A stretch of DNA of 64,000 nucleotides from Neobacillus sp. CF12 (GCF_030348765.1 NZ_JAUCEU010000007.1:4747501-4811500); one strand, 5' to 3'. Shown: positions 47,377 through 56,928, counted from the stretch's first letter. The notes: generated by a model not told the origin, from the sequence alone. Numbers and translations are program-made.

Positions 47377-48231
47377 CTATTCGGTGTATTTAAAGAATAA
47401 TGATTGTCCGTAATCTTCCTTACCAAAACTTTCGATTACATCTTGCGTTTCACTACTAACCATAAAGTCTACAAACTTTTCTGCATCCTTACTGTTAACC
47501 ATGTCATGTTTTTCAGGATTTACCTGCATAACATGGTAAATATTCATTAAGTCTTTGCCGCCTTCAACGACGATTTGGAGGTTTGTTAAATTTTTCTCTT
47601 GTGCTAACCATGTAGCACGGTCTGTAAGAATATAGCCATCTTTTTCGTTTGCAATTTGTAAGGATGCGCCCATTCCTTGACCTGTTGAAATATAGGTATC
47701 TCCTGTCGGCTGGATACCGGCAGCTGTCCAGATAGCTAGTTCTTTTTTATGGGTTCCAGAGTCATCGCCGCGAGTTACAAAATTCGCTTTTACCTCAGTG
47801 ATTTTTTGAAATGCTGCGTTAATATCCTCTCCGCTAACACCTGCTGGATTATCTTTTGGTCCTACTAAAATGAAATCATTGTACATCACACGTTTGCGAT
47901 TGACTGCATCACCACTTGTAACAAGCTCTTCCTCTGATTTAGGTGCATGAACCAAAAGGACATCTGCCTCACCTTTTGTCCCCATTTCTAATGCTTGTCC
48001 TGTCCCAACAGCTATGGTTTTTACTTTTACATTGTTTTCTTTTTCAAAGATTGGAAGCAACTCATCTAATAGACCAGTATCCTGAGTGCTGGTGGTTGTG
48101 GCAAGGATTAGTTCCGTAGGTTCAGATTTTTCCTCTTTCGCGTTAGCTTGATCACTTTTGGTGTTGCCACAAGCTGATAAAATAAGAAGCATGAATACAA
48201 ATAGCATAGCAAAAAAACGATTTTTTAACAT
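47377..48231 (-). CDS. tupA: Tungstate-binding lipoprotein
   Basis: This encodes 284 residues. The lipobox ILSAC puts the lipidated Cys at about 21. The TupA hallmark TTTSTQDTGLLDELLP starts the mature domain. Ligand-site segments VGTGQALEMGTKGEADVLLV and TRGDDSGTHKKEL follow. It captures tungstate, possibly molybdate, outside the membrane. Its start overlaps the end of the regulator gene by 7 bp. Confidence 0.92.
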   Translation of the reverse strand: MLKNRFFAMLFVFMLLILSACGNTKSDQANAKEEKSEPTELILATTTSTQDTGLLDELLPIFEKENNVKVKTIAVGTGQALEMGTKGEADVLLVHAPKSEEELVTSGDAVNRKRVMYNDFILVGPKDNPAGVSGEDINAAFQKITEVKANFVTRGDDSGTHKKELAIWTAAGIQPTGDTYISTGQGMGASLQIANEKDGYILTDRATWLAQEKNLTNLQIVVEGGKDLMNIYHVMQVNPEKHDMVNSKDAEKFVDFMVSSETQDVIESFGKEDYGQSLFFKYTE

Positions 48232-49163
48232 GGTATTTCCTCCGCTTTACTAGTTTGATAGATTACCGTTCCTAAATCTTTAATATCATAGCCTTCTAAA
48301 TCCGTTAAACTGCTTTTGAATTCAGGTGACTGCAAGTAATGAATTAAGGTTGTAAGTTTCTGCTTGTTCTCATTTGTAAATCGGAACACAAGGTCAAACT
48401 GTTCCTTGGCAACAGGGATGAAATCAAGGCCTAAATGACTGGCAGCAGATTGAATTCCGAAAGCGACATCTGCCATACCTCTGCTAATATGAGAAGCGGT
48501 AGAAAGATGGTTCCACTCTTCATTGCTGTAACCATTTATTTTAACTGGATCAATTCCATTTCTTGAAAGAATAGAATCTAATAGAAATCTTGTTCCAGCA
48601 CCTTTTTGGCGATTAACAAACTGTATATCTTTTCTGGTAAGATCCTGGAAGTCTGTAATGTTTTTTGGATTACCCTTCGCTACGATGAAGCCTTGTTCCC
48701 TTGAGACAAAGCGAACAACAGAAATGGATTCATAAACAAAAAGTTGATGAATAAAAGGTAAATTGTATTCTTGCGACGATGGATCTAACAGATGGACTGC
48801 TGCGATATCGGTTTGACCACGATACAGCATCATTAATCCTTCAAGGCTGCCTATGTAAGTTGGCTGAATTTGTATTTGTAAGTCTTTAGATGTTTGTTTT
48901 ACATAATGCTCTACTAGAAAGTCATGACTACCAGAGAGACGTATTGGTAAAGATGCATGTGTATCTGGTTGTTCCATCTGAGTTTTTTTTGCTGGTGCTT
49001 TTGTGCTTTCCTTATATCGTTCAATCTCGGAGTGTTCGATTCTCATTTTGTTTCCGACTTTAAAAGCCTGTAAATCACCCCGCTTAATGAGTTCATAAAC
49101 GGTATGTTTTGAGATTTGGAACAATTGAGCTACTTCATCAGGTGTGTATGCTTTTCCATCCAT
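48225..49163 (-). CDS. One-component regulator: excisionase-type HTH plus periplasmic-binding-like domain
   Basis: This encodes 312 residues from the ATG at 49163 after AGAGGAGTC; a much longer frame upstream is rejected. The N-terminal HTH_17 domain (about 1-52) reads YTPDEVAQLFQISKHTVYE and GDLQAFKVGNKMRIE. The rest is a PBP_like domain (PF12727 type) with FVNRQKGAGTRFLLDSIL and GMADVAFGIQSAA. The family senses molybdate, tungstate or molybdopterin. As first gene of the tup operon it probably controls it in response to the oxyanion. Confidence 0.88.
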   Translation of the reverse strand: MDGKAYTPDEVAQLFQISKHTVYELIKRGDLQAFKVGNKMRIEHSEIERYKESTKAPAKKTQMEQPDTHASLPIRLSGSHDFLVEHYVKQTSKDLQIQIQPTYIGSLEGLMMLYRGQTDIAAVHLLDPSSQEYNLPFIHQLFVYESISVVRFVSREQGFIVAKGNPKNITDFQDLTRKDIQFVNRQKGAGTRFLLDSILSRNGIDPVKINGYSNEEWNHLSTASHISRGMADVAFGIQSAASHLGLDFIPVAKEQFDLVFRFTNENKQKLTTLIHYLQSPEFKSSLTDLEGYDIKDLGTVIYQTSKAEEIPC

Positions 49164-49330
49164 CGGATATGACTCCTCTCTGTTTGCGAAAACTAAATAT
49201 AATACAAATATACAACGATTTGTGTGATTTTTGTTGAGTTTCGTTAAGTTTTGTTTAGTTTTATATAGAATTGTCACGTTTTGTTCAATGAAATCGAAAA
49301 CGTTCACACTATTTTCAAAAACGTCACCGA

Positions 49331-49348
49331 TTGTTCATCAGTGAACAA
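49331..49348 (+). promoter_or_regulatory. Inverted repeat upstream of azoR
   Basis: TTGTTCA-TCAG-TGAACAA, 7-bp perfect arms, about 60 bp before the azoreductase start. The AT-rich region 49200-49330 has several related GTTTTG/GTTCA words. This is a candidate site for a redox-sensing repressor of MarR or similar type; the regulator is not in the window. Confidence 0.5.
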
Positions 49349-49408
49349 AGAAGTTTGTTGTACTATATTGATAGATGAAAAATAATAACTAAAAGGGATG
49401 GGGATTAG

Positions 49409-50071
49409 ATGTCAAAACTTCTATACATTACCGTAAACCCAAAAAATGATATAAAGCTTTCGAAGGGTATGCAGCTTGGTGAGGCTTTTTTAGAAGAGTT
49501 TAAAAAACAGAAGCCTGAAGTAGAAATTGAACACATGCATTTATATAATATGGATATCCCTCAAATTGATATGGATTTGCTATATGCTCGCGCGAAGTTA
49601 TCTTTCATGGGAAAAACCTTTGATGAACTTACAGAGGGTGAACAAAAACAAATTACCGCTATGCACGCTTTAGCTGATCGTTTTATTGCAGCTGATTATT
49701 ATGTATTTGTTACACCAATTTGGAACTTTGGCTCACCAGCCATTTTAAAAGCTTTCCTTGATAACTTATTTATCGTGAACAAAACCTTCGTTAATACACA
49801 CGAAGGAGCAAAAGGATTGCTTACGAACCGTAAAGCACTTCATATCCAAACGCGCGGCGGAATATACTCAGCGGGCCCGATGGTTGAATTTGAATTCGGT
49901 GATCGTTTCCTAACAAAAGTTTTAGGATTTTTAGGAATGGAAGTAATGCCTACCGTTTTTGCCGAAGGTATGGATCACTTCCCGAAACAAGTACCTGAAA
50001 TTATGGCAAAAGCAAAAGAACAAGCTATCGAAGCAGCAAGAGAAATGGCAAAAGAAACCGTTACCGTATAA
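49409..50071 (+). CDS. azoR: FMN-dependent NADH azoreductase
   Basis: This encodes 220 residues of flavodoxin-like fold. The FMN-binding N-terminus is YITVNPKND. The conserved FVTPIWNFGSPAILKAFLDN and IQTRGGIYSAG segments bind flavin. It reduces azo compounds and quinones with NADH and protects from thiol-reactive electrophiles in Bacillus. AAAGGGATGGGG precedes the ATG. It is monocistronic with its own terminator. Confidence 0.93.
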   Translation: MSKLLYITVNPKNDIKLSKGMQLGEAFLEEFKKQKPEVEIEHMHLYNMDIPQIDMDLLYARAKLSFMGKTFDELTEGEQKQITAMHALADRFIAADYYVFVTPIWNFGSPAILKAFLDNLFIVNKTFVNTHEGAKGLLTNRKALHIQTRGGIYSAGPMVEFEFGDRFLTKVLGFLGMEVMPTVFAEGMDHFPKQVPEIMAKAKEQAIEAAREMAKETVTV

Positions 50072-50079
50072 TAACAAAC

Positions 50080-50114
50080 AAAAATGCGACTCGAAAATCG
50101 AGCCGCATTTTTTT
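50080..50114 (+). terminator. Terminator of azoR
   Basis: AAAATGCGACTCG and CGAGCCGCATTTT form an almost perfect stem followed by T. Confidence 0.8.
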
Positions 50115-50243
50115 ATGAAGATTTTCAATTTGATAAAATTAAGAAATGAGCACAAGCCTTTTAGAATTCCTGAACATATAGTGTTTAACAAAGTGAACAA
50201 ACATTGGGAATTGGAGGATTTGTATTTTGAAATTAATGAATGA
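50115..50243 (+). CDS. Possible 42-residue protein upstream of the unknown gene
   Basis: The ATG lies in the T-tract of the azoR terminator and the frame ends 16 bp inside the next gene. The product is charged and soluble (KPFRIPEHIVFNKVNKHWEL). It has no ribosome binding site. It could be a leader peptide coupled to the downstream gene, or spurious. Confidence 0.3.
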   Translation: MKIFNLIKLRNEHKPFRIPEHIVFNKVNKHWELEDLYFEINE

Positions 50244-51015
50244 GATGGGTGTTCCCTGGGGAGGTAGGAAACAAAATAGCAAAGACATAACACCTTTAGA
50301 TTTTACTGAAATCCAAAAAAGGTCTTTGTATATTGGCGTTAACGTTGGATCTAGTTATCACAATGAAACAGATTGTGCTGTACTCCTGTATAAAGATCGA
50401 ACAAATTGGAAATTGAAAACAAATGTAAATGAGGATGCCTTTGAATTTTTGTATAATAATATTAAATTTTTTTCGAAAAATAGATATAAAAATGCAGATA
50501 GTACTTTTTTAAAGGAGTATCTCATTTTTACAATTAGCGCTTGTTTAAGTTCTCCAATAAAACCAGAGTATACTATTCGTGATATCGATGTTGAAAGAAA
50601 TAATGGAAATAATATAAATCAAAGATGGGAATCAGAAAGTTATCATAAGATAAGTGATTGGCTAAATCATTTTCCGATATCGGGAGCATCTAAGAGAGTT
50701 TATTTAGAAACTTGCCCTAAAAGTAATTTTCCTTTTGACATACAGGAAATGAGAACCACAGAAAAGGAGAAGTCATTCTTAGTGGATGCATTAAAAAAAA
50801 TCAATGAAGTTCCAGTATCTATCCTAAATATACAAGGATGGAATGAGGAGCATTTTAAGAATGAATATTTTCGAAATGCCTTTGTTTCGATGTTAGTCTC
50901 AATTTCTTATACGAGATGGAAGTCAATAGATAAATCAGGAAAGCATGACTTCTTAAAAATAATTGCGGATCATGATGGTCTATCCTGGCTTCTTGATCAT
51001 GAATCACTTAATTAA
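50227..51015 (+). CDS. Unrecognised 262-residue protein
   Basis: The TTG start follows TTGGAGGA at good spacing. The product is soluble, with no signal peptide or membrane helix. The N-terminal LYIGVNVGSSYHNETDCAVL has an RNase H/actin-like strand feel (compare DUF429 proteins), with later conserved-looking KRVYLETCPKSNFPFDIQE and DHDGLSWLLDH. I cannot assign a family. The DNA is AT-rich and sits alone between terminators, which suggests an acquired single gene. Confidence 0.6.
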   Translation: MKLMNEMGVPWGGRKQNSKDITPLDFTEIQKRSLYIGVNVGSSYHNETDCAVLLYKDRTNWKLKTNVNEDAFEFLYNNIKFFSKNRYKNADSTFLKEYLIFTISACLSSPIKPEYTIRDIDVERNNGNNINQRWESESYHKISDWLNHFPISGASKRVYLETCPKSNFPFDIQEMRTTEKEKSFLVDALKKINEVPVSILNIQGWNEEHFKNEYFRNAFVSMLVSISYTRWKSIDKSGKHDFLKIIADHDGLSWLLDHESLN

Positions 51016-51035
51016 TGAGACTCTAAATTTGGAAA

Positions 51036-51059
51036 AGCCTCTTTCAGATGAAAGAGGCT
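51036..51059 (-). terminator. Terminator of the methionine salvage operon
   Basis: AGCCTCTTT and AAAGAGGCT form a 9-bp stem with a 6-nt loop. On the minus strand it is followed by TTTT, so it mainly serves the mtn genes. Confidence 0.7.
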
Positions 51060-51095
51060 AAATGTTGTTCATAAAATTTATACGGTTAATCTCCA

Positions 51096-51629
51096 TTACC
51101 GTTTGAACTCAGGATCTTCATAAGGGTGAGCAACCCATCCTGAAGAATCGATAAACAAGCGAACGGCCACAACCTGGCGGTTTTCCATTAAAGTAAAGAA
51201 ATGCGGGGTGTTTACAGGAACAGAAATTACATCTCCCGGGGACAATTCTACATCAAAATACCCGTCTTCACCCTTGATCGTGAAAATCCCATTTCCTGCA
51301 GTAATAGCACGTACTTCATCCTCGGTATGCACATGTACCTTTTCAAACTTTTTTAAAAGCTCATCCAAGTTTGGAGTAGCATCTGACAATGCAATAACGT
51401 CCCATTCCTTATAGCTGCGTCGATTTGCAAGGGATCTAATTTCGTCATCAAAAGTACTTAGAATTTCTTCTTTCTCCTCATTTGAAAGTATGAAATGATT
51501 ACGCAGTTTATCAGGTAGTTTGTCCATATCCCAATGTTCATAAAGGACACCATGTTTATCTAAAAAGCTTGTAACCTCTTGTTCTTTTGTTAATCTTTCA
51601 TTCGTATTACGAATGCGAATATTCGCCAT
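51096..51629 (-). CDS. mtnD: Acireductone dioxygenase
   Basis: This encodes a 177-residue cupin. The metal-binding set is HVHTEDEVRAI with the two His and Glu, and later TPHFF with the third His. It splits 1,2-dihydroxy-3-keto-5-methylthiopentene with O2 to the methionine precursor and formate (Fe form). It is the last gene of the mtnE-W-X-B-D operon, 24 bp after mtnB. Confidence 0.95.
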   Translation of the reverse strand: MANIRIRNTNERLTKEQEVTSFLDKHGVLYEHWDMDKLPDKLRNHFILSNEEKEEILSTFDDEIRSLANRRSYKEWDVIALSDATPNLDELLKKFEKVHVHTEDEVRAITAGNGIFTIKGEDGYFDVELSPGDVISVPVNTPHFFTLMENRQVVAVRLFIDSSGWVAHPYEDPEFKR

Positions 51630-51653
51630 AGAAAAACTCTCCTTGTTAATGAT

Positions 51654-52307
51654 TTATTTAAATTTTTTTAGGAAATACATATTCATTTGGTATTCAAAAA
51701 GAAATTCAAATGCTTCTAAATGGCGTTTAGCAGTAAAATTACTATCGCCCCAAACATATATGCCATGGTTGCGGATTAATACCCCTGGAACCTCCGGTTG
51801 GATAACCTTAATGATTTCTTCAGCTAATTTTGGAATGGAAGAATAATTTTCTACTATTGGTATCGTTATTGATGCATCTTCTTTCCAAATATCAAAAGCT
51901 TTTATAATTTCGTGGTTCATGAAGGTAACTTTTCCTTGATCAGCATAAAGATCCGAAATAAGGTTATTAGGAATCGTATGGACATGAAAAACAGCTTGAC
52001 AATTAGGGATTTGTTGATAAATAGAGGTGTGAATTAAAGTTTCTGCAGAAGGTTTTAAGTTACTGGGAAGTACAAGGCTTCCATCCATATTAACTAAAAT
52101 ATAATCCTCAGGAGTATGAATAGACTTGTCTTTACCACTAGAGGTTATAGCAATAATTGACTGACTTTTCTCTAATGGGGGACCTTTGACTCGAACAGAT
52201 AAGTTCCCGCTCGTTGCCGGAAACCAGCCTTTTTTCGATAATGCTTCTTTCACGGTTTGTAAAGTTTTAAAGGCATTTTGAATGGCTTCAAGGTTAATTT
52301 TTTCCAT
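51654..52307 (-). CDS. mtnB: Methylthioribulose-1-phosphate dehydratase
   Basis: This encodes 217 residues of class II aldolase fold. The catalytic and zinc segments are PATSGNLSVRV, FHVHTIPNN with the His pair, and NHGIYVWG. It dehydrates methylthioribulose-1-phosphate to 2,3-diketo-5-methylthiopentyl-1-phosphate. Its start overlaps the end of mtnX by 14 bp. Confidence 0.95.
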   Translation of the reverse strand: MEKINLEAIQNAFKTLQTVKEALSKKGWFPATSGNLSVRVKGPPLEKSQSIIAITSSGKDKSIHTPEDYILVNMDGSLVLPSNLKPSAETLIHTSIYQQIPNCQAVFHVHTIPNNLISDLYADQGKVTFMNHEIIKAFDIWKEDASITIPIVENYSSIPKLAEEIIKVIQPEVPGVLIRNHGIYVWGDSNFTAKRHLEAFEFLFEYQMNMYFLKKFK

Positions 52308-52989
52308 TTTCTGTTATAGGTTTCACCTCCTCTAACTGTTTTAAAATATTTATTACATCGTAAAATGACACGAATTCTTTATAAGGAAGAGAATGCTCTT
52401 GGCATTTCTGTAAAAGAAAATCTCTTGCAATTACAAGGTCAGCCATTTTGGCTACGGCCCAATCTGTAATACTATCTCCAATGACAACTTTTATATTATC
52501 GATACTCGAATGGGAACGAAGAATACTTGGTTTACACATTCCGCAATCATTGCTGCATAGTGAATCACATGAATAAGGCCAAAGAATTTGAATTTGGTTT
52601 CTGCTAAAATCACTCGAATTACAATATATATTTTGTTTTTGTATAGAATAGCGTGACAAAATTGGGAAAACGAAAAAGTCTATACCTCCACTAGTAATCA
52701 GAAGACGAATATTATGCTCCTGACAATATTGAATAAACTGATCAAAACCAGGTCGAATATTTGCTTGCTTAATAGCGTAATTAGTGATTTCTTCTCGATA
52801 GGAGTTAGGTAATAGCGAAAACAAGTGTCCTACACCTTTACGAATACTGATTCTCCCAGCTAAAATATCATCCTTGATTGTTTCCCACCCAGGTGGATTA
52901 TAATACTTCATAATATTAATGATGTTGTCATTTTCGGTGATTGTTCCATCAAAATCGCAAAAAATAATCATTTTTTTGAAGGCTTCCAC
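52294..52989 (-). CDS. mtnX: 2-hydroxy-3-keto-5-methylthiopentenyl-1-phosphate phosphatase
   Basis: This encodes a 231-residue HAD phosphatase. The GTG at 52989 is preferred because GGGGTG lies 9 nt upstream and the length before the motif then matches B. subtilis MtnX; an ATG six codons earlier lacks a site. The nucleophile motif is FCDFDGTITENDN. Cysteines in SLCSNDCGMCKPSI and the IGDSITDWAVAK motif complete the family signature. It acts right after MtnW. Confidence 0.93.
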   Translation of the reverse strand: MEAFKKMIIFCDFDGTITENDNIINIMKYYNPPGWETIKDDILAGRISIRKGVGHLFSLLPNSYREEITNYAIKQANIRPGFDQFIQYCQEHNIRLLITSGGIDFFVFPILSRYSIQKQNIYCNSSDFSRNQIQILWPYSCDSLCSNDCGMCKPSILRSHSSIDNIKVVIGDSITDWAVAKMADLVIARDFLLQKCQEHSLPYKEFVSFYDVINILKQLEEVKPITENGKN

Positions 52990-52991
52990 TG

Positions 52992-54212
52992 TTATTGAGC
53001 ACCCCATTTGTGGATTGCCGAACGAAGTTCAGCTGAGTTTTCGGCTGCTTTCGCAAGCGTTTGACCTGAAATAGTTGCTCGAATCGCATCCGTAAATGCT
53101 TTTCCTCCAGCTGTTGTGCCTTGGGGGTGGCCATGAATTCCTCCACCTGCATTAATAATGATGTTATCACCAAAATCTCGAATTATTGATGGAACAAGAC
53201 CAGGATGGATTCCCGCTGAAGGTGTTGGAAAAGTTGGAAGATGAATACTGTTTGGGGATTGTAGTTGATAGGCTAAATCGAGCGCTTCATCTTTAGGCAT
53301 TGCAACAGAACCGTAAGGAGAAGGAAAAAGAACAATGTCAGCACCTGAAAGCCGCATTAATTTCCCTAAAAGTAATGGAGCAGACAGCCCATAGTAAGGT
53401 GATGGATAAAACGAACCAGTAAAAGCAGGATGGGCAATAATCGGAACATTTACATCAGGATCGGCGGAAATTCGGTGGAGGACATCAAATCCATAGGGAA
53501 TCACATTTAGTAACAAACAAGATGCTCCTGCTTTAGAAAATTGTTTTGCTTTTTCAACTAGTTGAGTAACGGGTCCAGTTAGGTTTACTGCATATAATAC
53601 CTTTTTTCCGGTATGTTCCTGTTGCTGTTGATTATATTTTTCAAATACGGCTATTCGCTTTAGAGCGGGTGCATAATCATCATGAAAGAAAATCTCATCA
53701 TCTTTTACAAGGTCAACTTGTCCATCAACTTGGTTTTGATACTCTATTTCTAGTTCGTGAAGAGGAAGACCGATACATTGTTTAAAAATGCTCATTAGTA
53801 AGGGACGGTTATGAACTCCTATCATTCTTCTGATTCCATCTATTCCAAAGCGGGGTCCTGGAAATTTCGAAAGTAGAGAATCTGGAAGCTGTAAATCCAT
53901 TAATTTAATCTGGCCGTCCATTGAAAGTTTGCCAAAAACAGTTGTGAGGATAGAGGGAATATCTGGATTCATATTAATAAGGGGATATCCGATCATTAAC
54001 AATGCCTTAGGACTTTCATCTGACTTGTGATTGAGCACTTTTACTTCGATTACTTTACCTAAATGTGGTATCATCTGTTCTTTTTTTGCCTTTGGAAGAT
54101 CTGTCCACGTTCCAACCGTAAGTCCTACAGCGATCTCTTGTGCCTTTTTGTAAAAATTATGATGTCCATGAACTAAATAGGTAGCAACCACATATTCATG
54201 GTCTGTTGTCAT
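52992..54212 (-). CDS. mtnW: 2,3-diketo-5-methylthiopentyl-1-phosphate enolase (RuBisCO-like protein)
   Basis: This encodes 406 residues from the ATG at 54212 after AGGAGGTGAA; the ATG two codons upstream is too close to that site. The RuBisCO-like barrel has the metal site VDLVKDDEIFFHD, FPSPYGSVAMPK, and the phosphate loop NAGGGIHGHPQGTTAGG. It is the type IV enolase of methionine salvage and has no CO2-fixing role. It follows mtnE by 37 bp. Confidence 0.95.
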   Translation of the reverse strand: MTTDHEYVVATYLVHGHHNFYKKAQEIAVGLTVGTWTDLPKAKKEQMIPHLGKVIEVKVLNHKSDESPKALLMIGYPLINMNPDIPSILTTVFGKLSMDGQIKLMDLQLPDSLLSKFPGPRFGIDGIRRMIGVHNRPLLMSIFKQCIGLPLHELEIEYQNQVDGQVDLVKDDEIFFHDDYAPALKRIAVFEKYNQQQQEHTGKKVLYAVNLTGPVTQLVEKAKQFSKAGASCLLLNVIPYGFDVLHRISADPDVNVPIIAHPAFTGSFYPSPYYGLSAPLLLGKLMRLSGADIVLFPSPYGSVAMPKDEALDLAYQLQSPNSIHLPTFPTPSAGIHPGLVPSIIRDFGDNIIINAGGGIHGHPQGTTAGGKAFTDAIRATISGQTLAKAAENSAELRSAIHKWGAQ

Positions 54213-54249
54213 AAACATTTCACCTCCTATATTTAGATAGAAGAAAACA

Positions 54250-55434
54250 TTAAAAAATTGATAGTTTAGAAATCCGCTGCATAGCTTCTCGAATACGATC
54301 CTCTTCAGCAAGCAATCCTAATCGAACATACCCCTCACCATGTTTTCCAAATCCAATTCCTGGTGCAACAACTACCTTTGCTTTCTCTAATAAGGTATCG
54401 GCAAATTCGCTTGATGTGTACCCTTTTGGAACTGGCAGCCAGGCAAAGAACGATCCTTTTGGAAGCGGAGCATTCCAACCAAGCTTTTTGAGTTCTTCAA
54501 ACAAGGCATTTCGTCTTAATTCATAAGTACCAACAAGTTTACGAACACATTCTTGTGATGATGTTAAAGCTGTAATGGCTGCATCTTGAATTCCGCCAAA
54601 CAAGCTAACAAAATAGTGATCTTGAAATTCATTGATTAATTGAATCAGCTCATGGTTACCAAGAGCGAATCCGACGCGCCATCCAGCCATATTATAGGTT
54701 TTTGATAGTGTATAAAATTCGATGCCAACATCCTTAGCACCCGGACGGGATAAAAAACTGATCGGTCTGTGCCCATCAAAGCCGATTGCTCCATAGGCAA
54801 AATCGTGAGCAATCACAATATTGTTTTTTTCGGCAAAGCGAATAGCTTCATCAAAGAAGGAATTTGTCGCACAAGCTCCTGTCGGATTTGATGGATAATT
54901 TAGAAACATTAATTTGGCGTGTCTACACTGGTTAGCTGTTATTTTAGAAAAATCCGGGAAACATCCATTGGAATAATCTAGTGGCATCTGAACCATTTCA
55001 GCACCCGCAATAGCAATTCCAGACCAATAATCAGGATATCCTGGGTCAGGAACGAGTGCAATATCACCTGGATTCAGTAATATTTGTGAAATTTCTACGA
55101 GTCCGGTTTTTGTGCCAAATAAAATAGCAACTTCCTTTTTTGGATCCAACGTAACTCCATATTCGGTTCGATACCAAGTACAAATCGCTTCCTTCAATTC
55201 AGTCTTGCCTGTAAACGGTGGATATTTATGGTTTATAGGGTTTAGTGCAGCATTTTGTAACGATTGAACAATATGAGGTGGGGTAGGCAGGTCTGGGTTG
55301 CCTTGTCCAAGATTAATAACATCATACCCTGAAGCTATAAAACCATTCACTTTCCCAACTAATGTAGAGAAAAACTGAGTAGGAAGACGATCCATTTGGT
55401 TAGATGCTTTGATGATAAAATTGTTATTTTTCAT
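54250..55434 (-). CDS. mtnE: Methionine salvage aminotransferase
   Basis: This encodes a 394-residue class I PLP aminotransferase. The PLP lysine is in YTLSKTYNMAGWRVGFALG. Conserved NYPSNPTGACA and DFAYGAIGFDG segments are present. It makes methionine from 4-methylthio-2-oxobutyrate. It is the first gene of the operon and is divergent from metK. I see no S-box riboswitch in its 220-bp upstream region. The start is ATG after AAAGGGGGGTG. Confidence 0.93.
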   Translation of the reverse strand: MKNNNFIIKASNQMDRLPTQFFSTLVGKVNGFIASGYDVINLGQGNPDLPTPPHIVQSLQNAALNPINHKYPPFTGKTELKEAICTWYRTEYGVTLDPKKEVAILFGTKTGLVEISQILLNPGDIALVPDPGYPDYWSGIAIAGAEMVQMPLDYSNGCFPDFSKITANQCRHAKLMFLNYPSNPTGACATNSFFDEAIRFAEKNNIVIAHDFAYGAIGFDGHRPISFLSRPGAKDVGIEFYTLSKTYNMAGWRVGFALGNHELIQLINEFQDHYFVSLFGGIQDAAITALTSSQECVRKLVGTYELRRNALFEELKKLGWNAPLPKGSFFAWLPVPKGYTSSEFADTLLEKAKVVVAPGIGFGKHGEGYVRLGLLAEEDRIREAMQRISKLSIF

Positions 55435-55654
55435 AATTAATCACCCCCCTTTAGAAAATAACATATGATGAAATAAACATTTTAGTGAGTAAACTGAAAA
55501 AAACAAATGTTTGTCCACTATTTAAACCCTCAATGTTATTAACCTACATTAGATCAACATGTACGGCTTCAATATCAAGATTATGTACTATATTTAGTGG
55601 AAAAATTTGGACAATCTTTGAAAAAGAAAATGTAAATTCGGGAGATGGGATAAT
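55435..55654. promoter_or_regulatory. Divergent mtnE-metK control region without visible S-box
   Basis: The 220-bp AT-rich spacer lacks the SAM-riboswitch core (GGGACTGGCCC-like and CCGGCAACC-like segments) on both strands. A small ACAAA-TG-TTTGT inverted repeat lies at 55503-55514. Control of the two divergent units must use another route if it exists. Confidence 0.5.
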
Positions 55655-56869
55655 ATGGATAAAAAACAAAGTCACCTTTTTACATCAGAATCAGTTACTG
55701 AAGGTCATCCAGATAAAATGTGTGATCAAATTTCTGATGCTATATTAGATGCCATTTTTGAAAAAGATCCAAATGCGCGTGTTGCATGTGAAACTTCAGT
55801 TAGTTCAGATTTAATTGTTTTATCTGGAGAGATTACTACGAACGCATCTGTTGATTTCTTAAAAATAGTAAGAGACACGATTCGAAATATTGGGTATACA
55901 AGCTCAGAGTTTGGACTTGATGCTGATACTTGTAAGATTTTAATAGCGCTGAACAAGCAATCCTCTGATATAGCAATGGGAGTCAATCAAGCGCTAGAAG
56001 CCCGTGAAGGTTTAATGACGGAGGATGAAATAGACCAAATTGGTGCAGGTGACCAAGGGCTTATGTTTGGATTTGCTTGCAATGAAACGGATGAATTAAT
56101 GCCATTGCCAATTTACCTGTCCCATAAGCTTGCAAGGCGTTTAGCTGAAGTTCGAAAGTATGGCTTGGTTGAGTATTTACGTCCGGATGGGAAAGTACAG
56201 GTGACTGTGGAATACGAAAATGCAAAGCCTGTTCGAATTGACACCATTATTATATCGGCACAACATAAACCTAAAGTTGAGTTAGAACAAATAAAAAAAG
56301 ATTTGCATAGATATGTCATTTCTTACGTGGTACCACCAGAATTGATTGATGAGAGCACAAAATATTATATAAATCCAACGGGTCGATTTGTGATTGGTGG
56401 ACCAAAGGGTGATGCAGGGTTAACAGGGCGTAAAATTATCGTTGATACGTATGGCGGATTTTCCCGCCACGGGGGCGGTGCTTTTTCGGGAAAGGACCCA
56501 ACTAAGGTTGACCGTTCTGCAGCCTATGCTGCACGTTATGTAGCTAAAAATATTGTTGCAGCAGGCATTGCAGATAAATGTGAAATTCAATTGGCTTACT
56601 CAATTGGAGTAGCTGCGCCTGTTTCAATAGCTGTTGAAACGTTTGGAACAGGGAAAATAGAAGAGCCGGGGATTGTACAACTTATACGAAAATATTTTGA
56701 CCTTCGCCCTGCAGGGATCATTCGAATGCTAAATCTTAGGCAGCCTATTTATTTTCAAACTGCTTGCTATGGGCACTTTGGAAGAACTGATGTCCAATTG
56801 CCTTGGGAAAACACGGATAAAGCAGAAATGTTAAAAAAGCAGGCAGAGAAAATATCTAAACAGGCATGA
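55655..56869 (+). CDS. metK: S-adenosylmethionine synthetase
   Basis: This encodes 404 residues. Signature segments are intact: [56 protein letters not shown] and [20 protein letters not shown]. It makes SAM from methionine and ATP. Many residues differ from the usual Bacillus MetK, and it lies by the mtn operon rather than by pckA, so it may be a second copy dedicated to recycling. A genome check is needed for that. GGGAGATGGG precedes the ATG. Confidence 0.95.
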   Translation: MDKKQSHLFTSESVTEGHPDKMCDQISDAILDAIFEKDPNARVACETSVSSDLIVLSGEITTNASVDFLKIVRDTIRNIGYTSSEFGLDADTCKILIALNKQSSDIAMGVNQALEAREGLMTEDEIDQIGAGDQGLMFGFACNETDELMPLPIYLSHKLARRLAEVRKYGLVEYLRPDGKVQVTVEYENAKPVRIDTIIISAQHKPKVELEQIKKDLHRYVISYVVPPELIDESTKYYINPTGRFVIGGPKGDAGLTGRKIIVDTYGGFSRHGGGAFSGKDPTKVDRSAAYAARYVAKNIVAAGIADKCEIQLAYSIGVAAPVSIAVETFGTGKIEEPGIVQLIRKYFDLRPAGIIRMLNLRQPIYFQTACYGHFGRTDVQLPWENTDKAEMLKKQAEKISKQA

Positions 56870-56897
56870 GGCAATTTAAAGTTAATATTATAAAAGA

Positions 56898-56921
56898 AGA
56901 GCACTCTCAAGAGAGTGCTCT
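56898..56921. terminator. Bidirectional terminator between metK and apt
   Basis: GAGCACTCTC and GAGAGTGCTC form a perfect 10-bp stem with an AA loop and nearby T-run. Confidence 0.75.
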
Positions 56922-56928
56922 CCCATTT

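Noticed and set aside
49164..49307. 48-codon N-terminal extension of the tup operon regulator
   Set aside because: The extension reads AT-rich promoter DNA and lacks a ribosome binding site; the HTH begins properly from 49163.
55435..55654. SAM riboswitch before mtnE or metK
   Set aside because: I looked for the conserved core segments on both strands and did not find them.
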